DNA of 29,491 nt from DASUMF01 sp040510575. GTDB lineage: Bacteria; Actinomycetota; Acidimicrobiia; IMCC26256; DASPTH01. The stretch is taken from NCBI GenBank assembly GCA_040510575.1, contig JBEVIU010000125.1:1-29491 (forward strand), written 5' to 3'. This document shows positions 20,309 through 28,541 of the stretch, piece by piece. The number at the start of each line of letters is the position of its first letter. Position 1 is the first letter of the stretch. The notes under the pieces are model-generated. The model did no database searches. It was not told the origin of the DNA and worked only from the letters and a program-made list of their open reading frames with translations. Both the position numbers and the translations under genes were made by a program.

Positions 20309-21649
20309 ATGACGAGCCCCGCGCGCACACCAACCGTCATCGGACCGATCGTCGGCGCCCAACCACCTTGGAACGCGCCGCGCGCCGACGTTTCGGCGCT
20401 CGGCTACGTCGTCGAGGAGTACCAGATCGAAGGGGTTGCCGACGCCTACCGGCTTCGCCCGGGCACGTCGCCCGCCATCGAGGGACAGTGGGACGTCGAC
20501 GTGTTCGACGACGCCGAGTACCGCACCCGCATCCTCGTGGTCCGTCCCACCGATGCGGCGCGCTTCAACGGCACCGTTGTCGTCAATTGGCAGAACGTCT
20601 CAGCCGGGGTCGAAGGAGGGGCGCCGTCCGACGAGATCTACCAGGGCGCGGCATGGGTCGGCGTGAGCGCGCAGGAGGTGGGCCTCTACGGATTCCCGAT
20701 GGGGATGCACCGCGGGTCGGGCGTCGGTCGCGCCCGCCCGCTCCTCGATCACGACCCCGAGCGCTACAGCACGCTGTTCCACCCCGGCGATCAAGGATCG
20801 TTCGACATCTTCACGCAGGCGGGACACGCGGTGGCGCCCGATCGGTCGCGAGAAGTCGACCCGTTGGGTGGGCTCGATGTGCAGCGTGTCGTCGCGATCG
20901 GCGCATCGCAGTCGGGGATGCGCCTCGCTGCGTACCTCAACGCGGTCCACCCGCTGGCGAGGGTCTTCGACGGCTTCGTGCTCTCGGTGTGGGAAGGTCG
21001 CGCGCCGCGTCCGGAGGAAGGCCTGGTCGCCCAGGGCGTTCGCACGTCGCTGCGCACCGATCACGCCACGCCCGTGATCGTCGTGAACAGCGAGTTCGAA
21101 GCCACGCACCTCTCCGCGATCCCGATCGCCGACACCGATTCCCTGCGCGTGTGGGAGGTCACCGGCACTGCACACGCGTCCGGCCGCGGTGGCGACGATC
21201 GACCAGACAGCAAAGGGCGCGTCGCCAACCGCCTGAGCTGGATCCCGGTGCACGAAGCCGCGCTGCGCGCCATGCACCGTTGGCTCGCCGACGGGATCGC
21301 CGCACCGACGCACCCCCGCATCCAGTTCGACGACGCGAGCCCGCGCGAGATCGTGCGCGACACGCACGGGAACGCGCGGGGAGGGATCCGGCTCCCCGAG
21401 ATCGCGGCACCGATCGCCGAGTACCGCGGGATGGCGTTCGGTACCGGCCGGGCGCCGCTGTTCGGCTCGGCGCGCCCGTTCTCCGACGACGAGGTCCGTT
21501 CGCTCTATCGAGATCGTGCCGCGTACGTTGCGCAGTGGCGTGACGCGGTCGACGCGCTCGTGGAATCGGGTGCCGTACGACCGGACGACGCATCGGCGAT
21601 GAAAGCGCGCGGCGACACCGTCCCCCTTCCATTCGGGAGCACGCCATGA
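20309..21649 (+). CDS. Alpha/beta-hydrolase domain protein (PF20091-like)
   Basis: 446 residues. The central part has the strand-nucleophile-helix element RVVAIGASQSGMRLAAYLN, with Ser200 as the probable nucleophile, and a His-containing segment near WEVTGTAHAS. The long N-terminal part (EEYQIEGVADAYRL, TRILVVRPTDAARFNGTVVVNWQNVSAG) is typical of the large group annotated simply as alpha/beta hydrolase domain protein. These are presumed esterases or thioesterases, often near steroid or terpenoid catabolic genes in actinobacteria. ATG 20309 is used; an in-frame GTG at 20300 is possible and neither has a strong Shine-Dalgarno. Its TGA overlaps the Anbu ATG (ATGA). Confidence 0.88.
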   Translation: MTSPARTPTVIGPIVGAQPPWNAPRADVSALGYVVEEYQIEGVADAYRLRPGTSPAIEGQWDVDVFDDAEYRTRILVVRPTDAARFNGTVVVNWQNVSAGVEGGAPSDEIYQGAAWVGVSAQEVGLYGFPMGMHRGSGVGRARPLLDHDPERYSTLFHPGDQGSFDIFTQAGHAVAPDRSREVDPLGGLDVQRVVAIGASQSGMRLAAYLNAVHPLARVFDGFVLSVWEGRAPRPEEGLVAQGVRTSLRTDHATPVIVVNSEFEATHLSAIPIADTDSLRVWEVTGTAHASGRGGDDRPDSKGRVANRLSWIPVHEAALRAMHRWLADGIAAPTHPRIQFDDASPREIVRDTHGNARGGIRLPEIAAPIAEYRGMAFGTGRAPLFGSARPFSDDEVRSLYRDRAAYVAQWRDAVDALVESGAVRPDDASAMKARGDTVPLPFGSTP

Positions 21650-22389
21650 CCTACTGCTTGTCGATGCGGCTGCGCGACGGCCTCGTGATGTTGTCCGACA
21701 CGCGCACCAATGCCGGCGTCGACAACGTGAGCACCTACCGGAAGCTCTTCGTGCTCCACCCCACGGCGGACCGAACGTTCGTGCTCCAGTCGGCCGGCAA
21801 CCTCGCGACCACCCAGGAGGTGCTCGATCGCATCGGTCGGGAACTCGCCGATCCGGATGCGACGGAGTCGCTGCGCACGGTCGACCAGCTGTTCGAAGCT
21901 GCGCTCTACATCGGGCGCTTGAGCGTCGAAGTGGCCGGTGCACACCGCTCCGCGCTCGACGCCGTCGGCGCGAACGGCAGAGCGACGTTCCTGCTGAGCG
22001 GTCAGATCGGGATCGCCGCCCCCGATGCGCTGCTCGTGTATCCGGAAGGCAACTACATCCGCGCGTCGGACGACCGGCCCTTCCTCCAGATCGGTGAGAC
22101 GAAGTACGGAAGGTTCCTCCTCGAGCTCGCGGCCGAAGCCGGCGTCGGGCTCGAAGAGGCGGCCAAGGTCGGGCTCAGCTCGATGATCAGCACCGCCCGC
22201 GCCAATCTCTCCGTCGGTCCGCCCTATGACCTCGCGATCTACCGCACCGGGAGTCACGTGATCGAGCACTCCCGCATCGACACCGACTCCGCGTTCCTCG
22301 CCAAGCTCGAGGCCGTGTGGCTCCGCCACCTTCGGCTCGGTCTCGACGAGCTCCCGATGGTCGATCCCGCCGAGACCACCCAACTCTGA
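21646..22389 (+). CDS. Anbu (ancestral beta subunit) proteasome-type peptidase
   Basis: 247 residues, matching Anbu, the proteasome beta-subunit homologue, from its first residues: MTYCLSMRLRDGLVMLSDTRTNAGVDNVSTYRKL. After Met removal the nucleophile would be Thr1, with Asp17 (LSDTRTN) and Lys32 (YRKL) completing the catalytic set, so it looks active. Later landmarks are GQIG, YPEGNYIRA, ETKYGRFLL and the C-terminal extension. Anbu forms open ring or spiral assemblies and usually lies with genes for a transglutaminase-like protein, an alpha-E helical protein and a circularly permuted ATP-grasp enzyme; none of these is in the window. Instead it is coupled by ATGA overlap to an alpha/beta hydrolase and followed by an acyl-CoA dehydrogenase. 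Confidence 0.93.
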   Translation: MTYCLSMRLRDGLVMLSDTRTNAGVDNVSTYRKLFVLHPTADRTFVLQSAGNLATTQEVLDRIGRELADPDATESLRTVDQLFEAALYIGRLSVEVAGAHRSALDAVGANGRATFLLSGQIGIAAPDALLVYPEGNYIRASDDRPFLQIGETKYGRFLLELAAEAGVGLEEAAKVGLSSMISTARANLSVGPPYDLAIYRTGSHVIEHSRIDTDSAFLAKLEAVWLRHLRLGLDELPMVDPAETTQL

Positions 22390-22428
22390 GCCGTCTACCA
22401 TCGATCCGCCGTCACTGGGGAGGTCCGC

Positions 22429-23631
22429 ATGGAAGTCGAAGAGTTTCGCGCCAAGGCGAAGGCATGGCTCGCCGAGAACGCATCCAAGTACCCCGCAGAC
22501 CCGAACGACATCCGCGCGCGGGAGCTGCGCGTCGCACTGTGGGACGCCGGGCTGCTCGGCATCACGCTCGACCCCGCGTACGGCGGTCAGGGCCTGAGCA
22601 ACGACCACCAGAACGCGTTCAACGAAGAGGCACGCGCAGCCGGCGTCGCCATCCCGAGCGACTCCGTCACGGTGGGCATCTGCGCACCCACGCTCCTCGA
22701 CTTCGGCGACAAGGAGCAGATCACCCGCCACGTCCCCGCGATGATCAAGGGCGAAGAGGTCTGGACCCAGCTCCTGTCGGAACCGGGGGCAGGCTCCGAC
22801 CTCGCCGGCCTGCAGACCAAGGCGGTGCTCGACGGCGAGGAGTGGGTCATCACCGGCCAGAAGGTGTGGACGTCGGGCGCGATGCAGTCCGACTACGCCC
22901 TGTGCATCGCCCGTAGCAACCCCGACGTCCCCAAGCACGCGGGCCTCTCGATGTTCATCGTGCCCTTGCGCGATCACGCCGGCGTCACCATCCGCCCTTT
23001 GAAGCAGATGAACGGCGAAGCGCACTTCAACGAGGTCTTCCTCGACGAGGTGCGGGTGCCCGCGGCGAACCTCGTGGGTGCCGAGAACCAGGGTTGGAAG
23101 GCTCTCACCGCGATGCTCACGCACGAGCGGCTTGCGCTCGGCGCGGGCACCGGTGCGGGCGGGGGCAGCGGTCAGAGCTGGGCCGGCTCGAACGCAGACC
23201 GGTTCATCGCGATGGCCCGTGCTCGCGGGCTCAACGAGGACGCGGAGGTTCGCCAGGAGCTGGTCGAGATCTACATCCTCGAGCGCACGCTCGCGCTCAT
23301 GGGCCAGAAGATGCGCGACGAGATCGCGGCCGGCATCAACGTCGGCTCGAAGGGTTCGGTGGCGAAGCTCGCCACGGCGATCCTTTCGAAGCGCTCGGCC
23401 AGCCTCGGCATGGCGCTCGGTGGCGCCGCGGCGCAGGCGTGGGACCCCGCTGACCCCAAGGGAGGCGAGCTCACCCAAGCACTGCTCTTCTCGCCCATGA
23501 CCGCGATCGCCGGTGGCACGAGCGAGATCCAGCGAAACACGATCGGCGAGCGCGTCCTCGGTCTTCCTCGCGAGCCGTCGGTCGACCGCGAGATCCCCTT
23601 CAAGGACATCTTGCAGAACGCCACCCGCTGA
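22429..23631 (+). CDS. Acyl-CoA dehydrogenase
   Basis: 400 residues, FAD-dependent alpha,beta-desaturation of an acyl-CoA. The N-terminal helical domain, the FAD-side beta-domain signature QLLSEPGAGSDLAGLQT (114-130) and WVITGQKVWTSGA, and the C-terminal helix IAGGTSEIQRNTIGERVLGLPRE are all present. In the last segment the usual YEGTSEIQR reads AGGTSEIQR, so the Glu that is the catalytic base in MCAD-type enzymes is missing. That is seen in actinobacterial FadE subunits that use a base elsewhere or work as heterotetramers. ATG follows GGGGAGG with a good spacing. Probable co-function with the retroaldolase-like pair upstream. A strong nested hairpin follows the gene. Confidence 0.95.
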   Translation: MEVEEFRAKAKAWLAENASKYPADPNDIRARELRVALWDAGLLGITLDPAYGGQGLSNDHQNAFNEEARAAGVAIPSDSVTVGICAPTLLDFGDKEQITRHVPAMIKGEEVWTQLLSEPGAGSDLAGLQTKAVLDGEEWVITGQKVWTSGAMQSDYALCIARSNPDVPKHAGLSMFIVPLRDHAGVTIRPLKQMNGEAHFNEVFLDEVRVPAANLVGAENQGWKALTAMLTHERLALGAGTGAGGGSGQSWAGSNADRFIAMARARGLNEDAEVRQELVEIYILERTLALMGQKMRDEIAAGINVGSKGSVAKLATAILSKRSASLGMALGGAAAQAWDPADPKGGELTQALLFSPMTAIAGGTSEIQRNTIGERVLGLPREPSVDREIPFKDILQNATR

Positions 23632-23644
23632 CCCACCGTCCGTT

Positions 23645-23685
23645 TGGCGTACGCCAGCCACCCTGACGGTGGCCCTGGTACGCCA
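23645..23685. terminator. Nested hairpin between convergent genes, bidirectional terminator candidate
   Basis: Outer arms TGGCGTAC (23645-23652) and GTACGCCA (23678-23685) are perfect complements. An inner stem GCCACC (23657-23662) and GGTGGC (23668-23673) closes a five-base loop. It fills the 64-bp gap between the acyl-CoA dehydrogenase and the convergent DUF2889 gene. No U-tract. Confidence 0.6.
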
Positions 23686-23695
23686 GAACGCGGAG

Positions 23696-24778
23696 CTAGC
23701 GGGCGAGGGCGGCGGCGAAGCGCGGGACTTCGGTGAGGCCGCGCAGCATGTCGTTGAGGTGCGTGCAGCACTGCAGCTCGGTGAGGGTCTCCTGTACGTC
23801 GGTGCGGAACCCGGTCACGTCGTGGCCGACGAGCATCGTCGTGTGCGCTGCCGCCCACGGGCACTCCGGAAACGGCAGGACGCGAGGGACGGCGTCGATG
23901 TCGTGCAGCGTGAGCGTCGTGGGATCGATCCGCGCCTGCACGGTGTACTCGTGCAGCGCCAGCTCGACGTGGTCTGGGTCCCAGAGGCTGTCGCGGAAGT
24001 GCACGTCGACTGCGATCATGCCGTTGTCGCGCCACGCGTCGATGCGCCGCCGTCGACGCATGCAGACGTCGGGTGCGGGCTCGATCTCGTGCCATGCCCA
24101 CGGGTCGTCGGATGTCAGGTCCCCGGCTGTGCGGAGGAAGTGAACCAGGAACTCGCCCTGCGCCCGCTTCACCTGCATGAAACCTTCGGGACGGAGACCC
24201 GAGCAGATGACCCGGCCCTTGCGCATCCCCGGCTCGTTGCCTGGAGTTGGCGCGGGCGGGGGCGTCGCCGCGTTCCCGAACGGGTTCTGGGTCATCCCCA
24301 CCGGCACCGCGTCACCAGGCTTGCGTCCCTGCGACCAGGCGAAGCCGGCGATGAGCGTGGCGCCGGCGATGTCGTCGAGGATGAAGTGCAGCGGCGTCCC
24401 CTGTTCGCGTTCCCCAGGAACAGCCTCGTCGATGGCGGTCCGCAATCGCGACCCGCCCTGTGCTCCGACCATCCGCCCGATGTCGGCGCGCTCGGGCACC
24501 ACCGTGATCGCTTCGATCGTGCGGCCCACACCGACATCGACCACCATCTCCGCCTCGTCGAGCACCGCGGCAGTTCCGTCGGACCGGGTGAGCAGATCGC
24601 GGGCCCGGCCACGCAGTTGCATCGGCGTGCCGATGCCGCCGGGCCACACCATGTTGATGGTCGAGGTCCGGCGGACGGAATCCGGTCGGCGCGCCGGTGT
24701 GCCGATGACGGAGTCGTCGGGCGGCGGCTCGAGATCGTCGACGGTCGTGATGGGGAAACTCCGTTCGTCGGAATTCAT
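23696..24778 (-). CDS. DUF2889 domain protein
   Basis: 360 residues, soluble. The C-terminal half has the DUF2889 hallmarks: a paired beta-rich segment (MIAVDVHFRDSLWDPDHVELALHEYTVQARID) and the final helix VQETLTELQCCTHLNDMLRGLTEVPRF, with Cys and His that might bind a metal. The N-terminal half (DSVRRTSTINMVWPGG, DLLTRSDGTAAVLDEAEMVVDVG) contains an Arg-rich lead-in typical of this family's actinobacterial members. Function unknown; I recall DUF2889 genes near acyl-CoA metabolism. Its ATG overlaps the TGA of the upstream ABC transporter gene (ATGA), so it is the third gene of that operon and may be functionally tied to export. Confidence 0.85.
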   Translation of the reverse strand: MNSDERSFPITTVDDLEPPPDDSVIGTPARRPDSVRRTSTINMVWPGGIGTPMQLRGRARDLLTRSDGTAAVLDEAEMVVDVGVGRTIEAITVVPERADIGRMVGAQGGSRLRTAIDEAVPGEREQGTPLHFILDDIAGATLIAGFAWSQGRKPGDAVPVGMTQNPFGNAATPPPAPTPGNEPGMRKGRVICSGLRPEGFMQVKRAQGEFLVHFLRTAGDLTSDDPWAWHEIEPAPDVCMRRRRRIDAWRDNGMIAVDVHFRDSLWDPDHVELALHEYTVQARIDPTTLTLHDIDAVPRVLPFPECPWAAAHTTMLVGHDVTGFRTDVQETLTELQCCTHLNDMLRGLTEVPRFAAALAR

Positions 24779-26571
24779 GCGATGCGCCCGAGCGCCTGAC
24801 CGGAGGTCCAGCTCGCATAGAGCGAGGCGTAGTGTCCGGCTTGGCGCACCAGCTCCTCGTGGGTACCGAGCTCGATCAGCTGACCGTCGTCGACCACCGC
24901 CACTCGATCAGCGCGCGCTGCAGTCGACAATCGGTGGGCCACCACCACCACGGTACGGTTCTCGGTGAGGCGCTCGAGCGCGGCCTCGACTGCGTGCTCG
25001 GTTCCCGGGTCGAGGCTCGACGTCGCCTCGTCGAGCACCAGCACTGCGGGATCGGCGAGCGCCGCACGGGCCAGCGACACCAGCTGACGCTCCCCCGCGG
25101 AGAGGCGCGAGCCACGTTCCCGAACCTCGGTGCTCAGACCATCGGGGAGGGCATCGAAACGCTCTGTGAGTCCGAGCGCTGCCACCGCCGCGTCGACTTC
25201 GGCATCCGACGCGCTGCGCCGCGCCATGCGGATGTTGTCGCGCACGTTCCCGAAGAAGAGAAACCCCTCCTGAGGCACGACCACGATCCGTTGCCGCAGC
25301 GACCCCAGCGTCGCGTCGCGCAGATCGACACCGCCGTAGCTCACGTCGCCCTGGCGCGGGTCGTAGAAGCGGACCATCAGCTTGGCCAAGGTCGACTTCC
25401 CGGCACCGGTCGGACCAACCAATGCGATCCGCTCCCCCGGTTGGAGGTCGATCGACACGTCGTGCAGCACGTCGGCGTTCTGGGCGTATCCGAACGACAC
25501 GCTCGACACTGACAGCACCCCGGTGGCGGGGAGGTCGACGGCACCAGCCTTCTCCGCGATCGACCGGTCTTCGTCGAGGAGTTGGAACAGCTTTTGCAGT
25601 GCCGCGCCGGCGGCTTGGACCATGTTGTAGGTCTGGCTCAGCTGCTGGACCGGGTCGAACAGGTTGCTCAGATACAGCACGAAGGCGGCGACCGTACCGA
25701 CGGTGATCACGCTGTTGTCAGCCATCACACCACCGACCGCGATGATGACGGCGACACCGAGCACGCCGGCGTACTCGACTGCCGGAAAGAAGCGGGTCGC
25801 GATCTTGACCGTGTTCAGGTTGGCGTCGAACTGCGCTTCGTTCGTGGTGTTGAATCGTTCGAAGTAGGCCCGCTCCTGGCCGTACGCCTGCACGACCCGC
25901 ACCCCCGCGAGTCCTTCCTGGAGGGTCGCCAGGTTGCGGCCGATCTGGTCGCGCACGTCGAGATACGCCTTGTTCGACTCGCGTCGGAACCACTTCGACC
26001 CGAAGTACACGGGCACGAGGAGGACGAGCACGCACAGGGCGAGCTGCCACGACAGCACGAAGATCCACACCAATGCACCGACGAAGAGCAAGACGTTCTG
26101 CACGAGGCCGATCATCCCGACCTGCACCAGCTGTTGCAGCGCGTCGACGTCCGACGTCATCCGCGAGACCAGCACCCCCGTCTTCTCGCGCTCGAAGAAG
26201 TCGAGACCGAGCCGCATCATGTGGTGGAAGACCCGTTGGCGCAGGGTCTGGAGGAAGTCCTCGCCGATCTTCGACAAGCCCCACACCGTCGTCCGCGCGA
26301 AACCCAACGACACGAGCGCCAACACGAGGTAGAGGACGGCGGCAAGGTTGATCGCACCTGCGTTTCCCTCGTTCATCCCCGAGTCGATCGCGTACCGCAC
26401 CAGAGCAGGACCGGCGAGGAGGGCCAGCGTCTGGCCGACGAGCAGGAAGAAGAGCACGATCAGCCGCGTTCGCCATGGTCGCACCATGGCCCAGGTGCGC
26501 CGCACGACCTGCGACGCTTCCTCGCGCGAGAGCTCCTCCACCGCGAAGCTGCCGGGACCTCCACCGCGCAC
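24775..26571 (-). CDS. ABC exporter half-transporter A (TMD-NBD), catalytic-Glu subunit
   Basis: 598 residues. Six transmembrane helices occupy about residues 36-320 and a nucleotide-binding domain 350-590. Walker A is GPTGAGKST (386-394), Q-loop Gln434 in VVPQEGFLF, signature LSAGE (490-494) instead of LSGGQ, Walker B LVLDE (511-515) with a normal catalytic Glu515, and H-loop His546 in VAHRLST. It pairs with half-transporter B: the altered signature here would complete the degenerate ATP site whose Walker B lies in B. The GTG start overlaps the TAG of gene B by one base. Substrate unknown; typical for lipid-like or drug efflux. Confidence 0.95.
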   Translation of the reverse strand: MRGGGPGSFAVEELSREEASQVVRRTWAMVRPWRTRLIVLFFLLVGQTLALLAGPALVRYAIDSGMNEGNAGAINLAAVLYLVLALVSLGFARTTVWGLSKIGEDFLQTLRQRVFHHMMRLGLDFFEREKTGVLVSRMTSDVDALQQLVQVGMIGLVQNVLLFVGALVWIFVLSWQLALCVLVLLVPVYFGSKWFRRESNKAYLDVRDQIGRNLATLQEGLAGVRVVQAYGQERAYFERFNTTNEAQFDANLNTVKIATRFFPAVEYAGVLGVAVIIAVGGVMADNSVITVGTVAAFVLYLSNLFDPVQQLSQTYNMVQAAGAALQKLFQLLDEDRSIAEKAGAVDLPATGVLSVSSVSFGYAQNADVLHDVSIDLQPGERIALVGPTGAGKSTLAKLMVRFYDPRQGDVSYGGVDLRDATLGSLRQRIVVVPQEGFLFFGNVRDNIRMARRSASDAEVDAAVAALGLTERFDALPDGLSTEVRERGSRLSAGERQLVSLARAALADPAVLVLDEATSSLDPGTEHAVEAALERLTENRTVVVVAHRLSTAARADRVAVVDDGQLIELGTHEELVRQAGHYASLYASWTSGQALGRIA

Positions 26572-28376
26572 TACCGATCACCGTCCTCGGTCGAGGCGAC
26601 GAGATCGGGTGCGATCGCGGCGTGCGCCACCGACGCCAACACTTGTCGGTACCGCGCGTCCGTGGCGAGCAAGCCCGCGTGCGTGCCATCGGCGATGATC
26701 CGCCCTCCGTCGAGCAGGACGACCCGGTCCGCGAGCGCGATCGTCGCGGGACGGTGGGCGATGATCAACGTGGTGCGCCCCGCCATCACTTCGCGCAGCG
26801 CGGAGCGGATCTCGTGCTCCTTGGTCGGGTCGACCGAGGAGGTCGCATCGTCGAGGATCAACACACGGGGCTCCGCGATCACCGCCCGGGCGATCGCGAT
26901 GCGTTGACGCTGCCCACCCGAGAGCGAGAACCCGTGCTCGCCGATCTCCGTGTTGAACCCGTTCGGCAGGTCGTCGATGAACTCTTCGGCGCCGGCGAGG
27001 CGAGCCGCCCGCCGGACCTTCTCCATCGGTGCGTCCGGCGATGCGAACGCGATGTTCTCACGCACCGTGCTCGTGAACAGAAAGGTCTCTTCGAACACGA
27101 TGCCAACGCCGGTGCGCAACTCCGTGAGCCGCATGTCGCGTACGTCGACGCCGTCGATCAGGATTCGTCCATCGGTGACGTCGTAGAGCCGTGGGATGAG
27201 TCGGGCGATGGTCGTCTTGCCCGACGCGGTCGCTCCGACGACCGCGACCGCCTCACCGCCGCGCAGCGTGAGGTCGAGACCGTCGAGCACGAGCGGGCCG
27301 TCGCCGTAACGGAACGACACGCGCTCGAAGGTCACCTCACCGGTTCCTCCCGAAGCCAACGGCGACGGCTTGGGCGGGTCGAAGATCTCGGGGTCGGCAT
27401 CGAGCGACTGCTGGATCCGCGTCGCTGAGGCAACTGCGCGTGCGGCCTGGGCGACGAGCTGACCGACCACCCGCATCGGCATGATCAGCATCATGATGAA
27501 CAAGTTGTACGCGAGCAGCTGCCCGACTTCGAGGTCGCCGTTGATCACGAGGTGTCCGCCGTACCAGAGGACCGCGACGAGCGCGAGGCTCGGGATGAAG
27601 TCGACGAGCGGGAGGAATCCCGCGCGCAACTTTGCCGCGGCGAGCGCGCGGTCGAGCACGTTGTCGCTCGAAGCGTCGAGCCGATCGATCTGCTCCTGCT
27701 CGGAACCGAATCCCTTCACGGCGCGGATCCCCGCGACGCTCTCCTCGACGACGGTGCTGAGATCGCCGAGTGTCTCCTGCAGTTGCGTCGACACGGGGCT
27801 CATGCGCGTCGCGAACCTCGTGGCCACCACGTTCAGGAACGGCAGCGCCCCGAGCGCAAGCAGCGTCAGCGACCAGCTCTGGATGAACATCACGACGGCA
27901 ACCGCGACCAACGTCGTGACCGCCGCGAGGCTGAATGGCAGCATCGTGATGGTCTGGTTGATCTGGAGCAGGTCGGTGTTGGCCCGAGCCATGAGCTCGC
28001 CGGTCTGGGCTTCGTCGTGGAACGCGAAATGCAGGCGTTGGAAGTGCGCGAACAACGTGGCCCGCAGATCGGTTTCGGTGCGGTAGGCGAGCCAGAACGC
28101 GCCATAGCGACGCGCGCCAGTGCTCACCATCTGCACGATCCCCACGAGCGCGATCGCGATCGCGTATTTCAGGCTCACCGCCGTGTCGTCGGGGATGATC
28201 CCCTGGTCGACGGCCGCGGCCGTCAAGAGCGGGACGATGACCCGCGCCGCGGTCCAGACGAGACCGGCGACCACCCCCACCGCCAGCCACCCCTTGTGCG
28301 ACAGGAGGAGCCGGGCCATGAGTCGCCAACCGGCTCGACGGGCTTGCTTCTCCTGGTCGACCGGTCCCCGCGTCAC
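26571..28376 (-). CDS. ABC exporter half-transporter B (TMD-NBD), degenerate-site subunit
   Basis: 601 residues from GTG at 28374-28376, with GAAGGA six bases upstream. Six membrane helices lie in about residues 25-315. In the NBD, Walker A is GATASGKTT (381-389) and the signature is canonical LSGGQ (485-489). Walker B is VLILDD (505-510), so the catalytic Glu is Asp510. The Q-loop Gln is Glu429 (IVFEETFLF), while the H-loop His is kept (IIAHRPAT). These changes define the non-hydrolysing site of heterodimeric exporters of the TM287/288 or BmrCD kind. It is the first gene of the operon with half-transporter A and the DUF2889 gene. Confidence 0.95.
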   Translation of the reverse strand: MTRGPVDQEKQARRAGWRLMARLLLSHKGWLAVGVVAGLVWTAARVIVPLLTAAAVDQGIIPDDTAVSLKYAIAIALVGIVQMVSTGARRYGAFWLAYRTETDLRATLFAHFQRLHFAFHDEAQTGELMARANTDLLQINQTITMLPFSLAAVTTLVAVAVVMFIQSWSLTLLALGALPFLNVVATRFATRMSPVSTQLQETLGDLSTVVEESVAGIRAVKGFGSEQEQIDRLDASSDNVLDRALAAAKLRAGFLPLVDFIPSLALVAVLWYGGHLVINGDLEVGQLLAYNLFIMMLIMPMRVVGQLVAQAARAVASATRIQQSLDADPEIFDPPKPSPLASGGTGEVTFERVSFRYGDGPLVLDGLDLTLRGGEAVAVVGATASGKTTIARLIPRLYDVTDGRILIDGVDVRDMRLTELRTGVGIVFEETFLFTSTVRENIAFASPDAPMEKVRRAARLAGAEEFIDDLPNGFNTEIGEHGFSLSGGQRQRIAIARAVIAEPRVLILDDATSSVDPTKEHEIRSALREVMAGRTTLIIAHRPATIALADRVVLLDGGRIIADGTHAGLLATDARYRQVLASVAHAAIAPDLVASTEDGDR

Positions 28377-28405
28377 TCGTCGTCCTTCACGCTGTCTGGA
28401 AGCGC

Positions 28406-28411
28406 ACAGTA
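28406..28411 (-). promoter_or_regulatory. Possible -10 box of the ABC transporter operon
   Basis: TACTGT on the minus strand, 29 bases before the GTG, leaving a leader of roughly 20-25 bases with the GAAGGA ribosome-binding site. The -35 position (GTGCGG) is poor. In the same 165-bp divergent gap a CGGTC-gcat-GACCG inverted repeat lies at 28446-28459. Confidence 0.3.
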
Positions 28412-28541
28412 CCGGTGAGCGACGGGACCGCACCATTGGGATTCGCGGTCGCATGACCGAACGGCGGCATTGGCTTCGCCTGCACGCGGCGAGGCAGGGT
28501 TACGCCTGTCGCACGCCGTCACCCGCACCCCAGGAGCACCG

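Noticed and set aside
21505..23661. A 718-codon open frame on the minus strand opposite the hydrolase, Anbu and acyl-CoA dehydrogenase genes
   Set aside because: It is antisense to three well-supported genes and has a composition with no recognisable domain. Long antisense frames are expected in DNA with GC-rich third positions.
25582..26907. A 441-codon plus-strand frame opposite the ABC transporter genes
   Set aside because: Antisense to ABC half-transporters with all NBD motifs; composition is non-coding-like.
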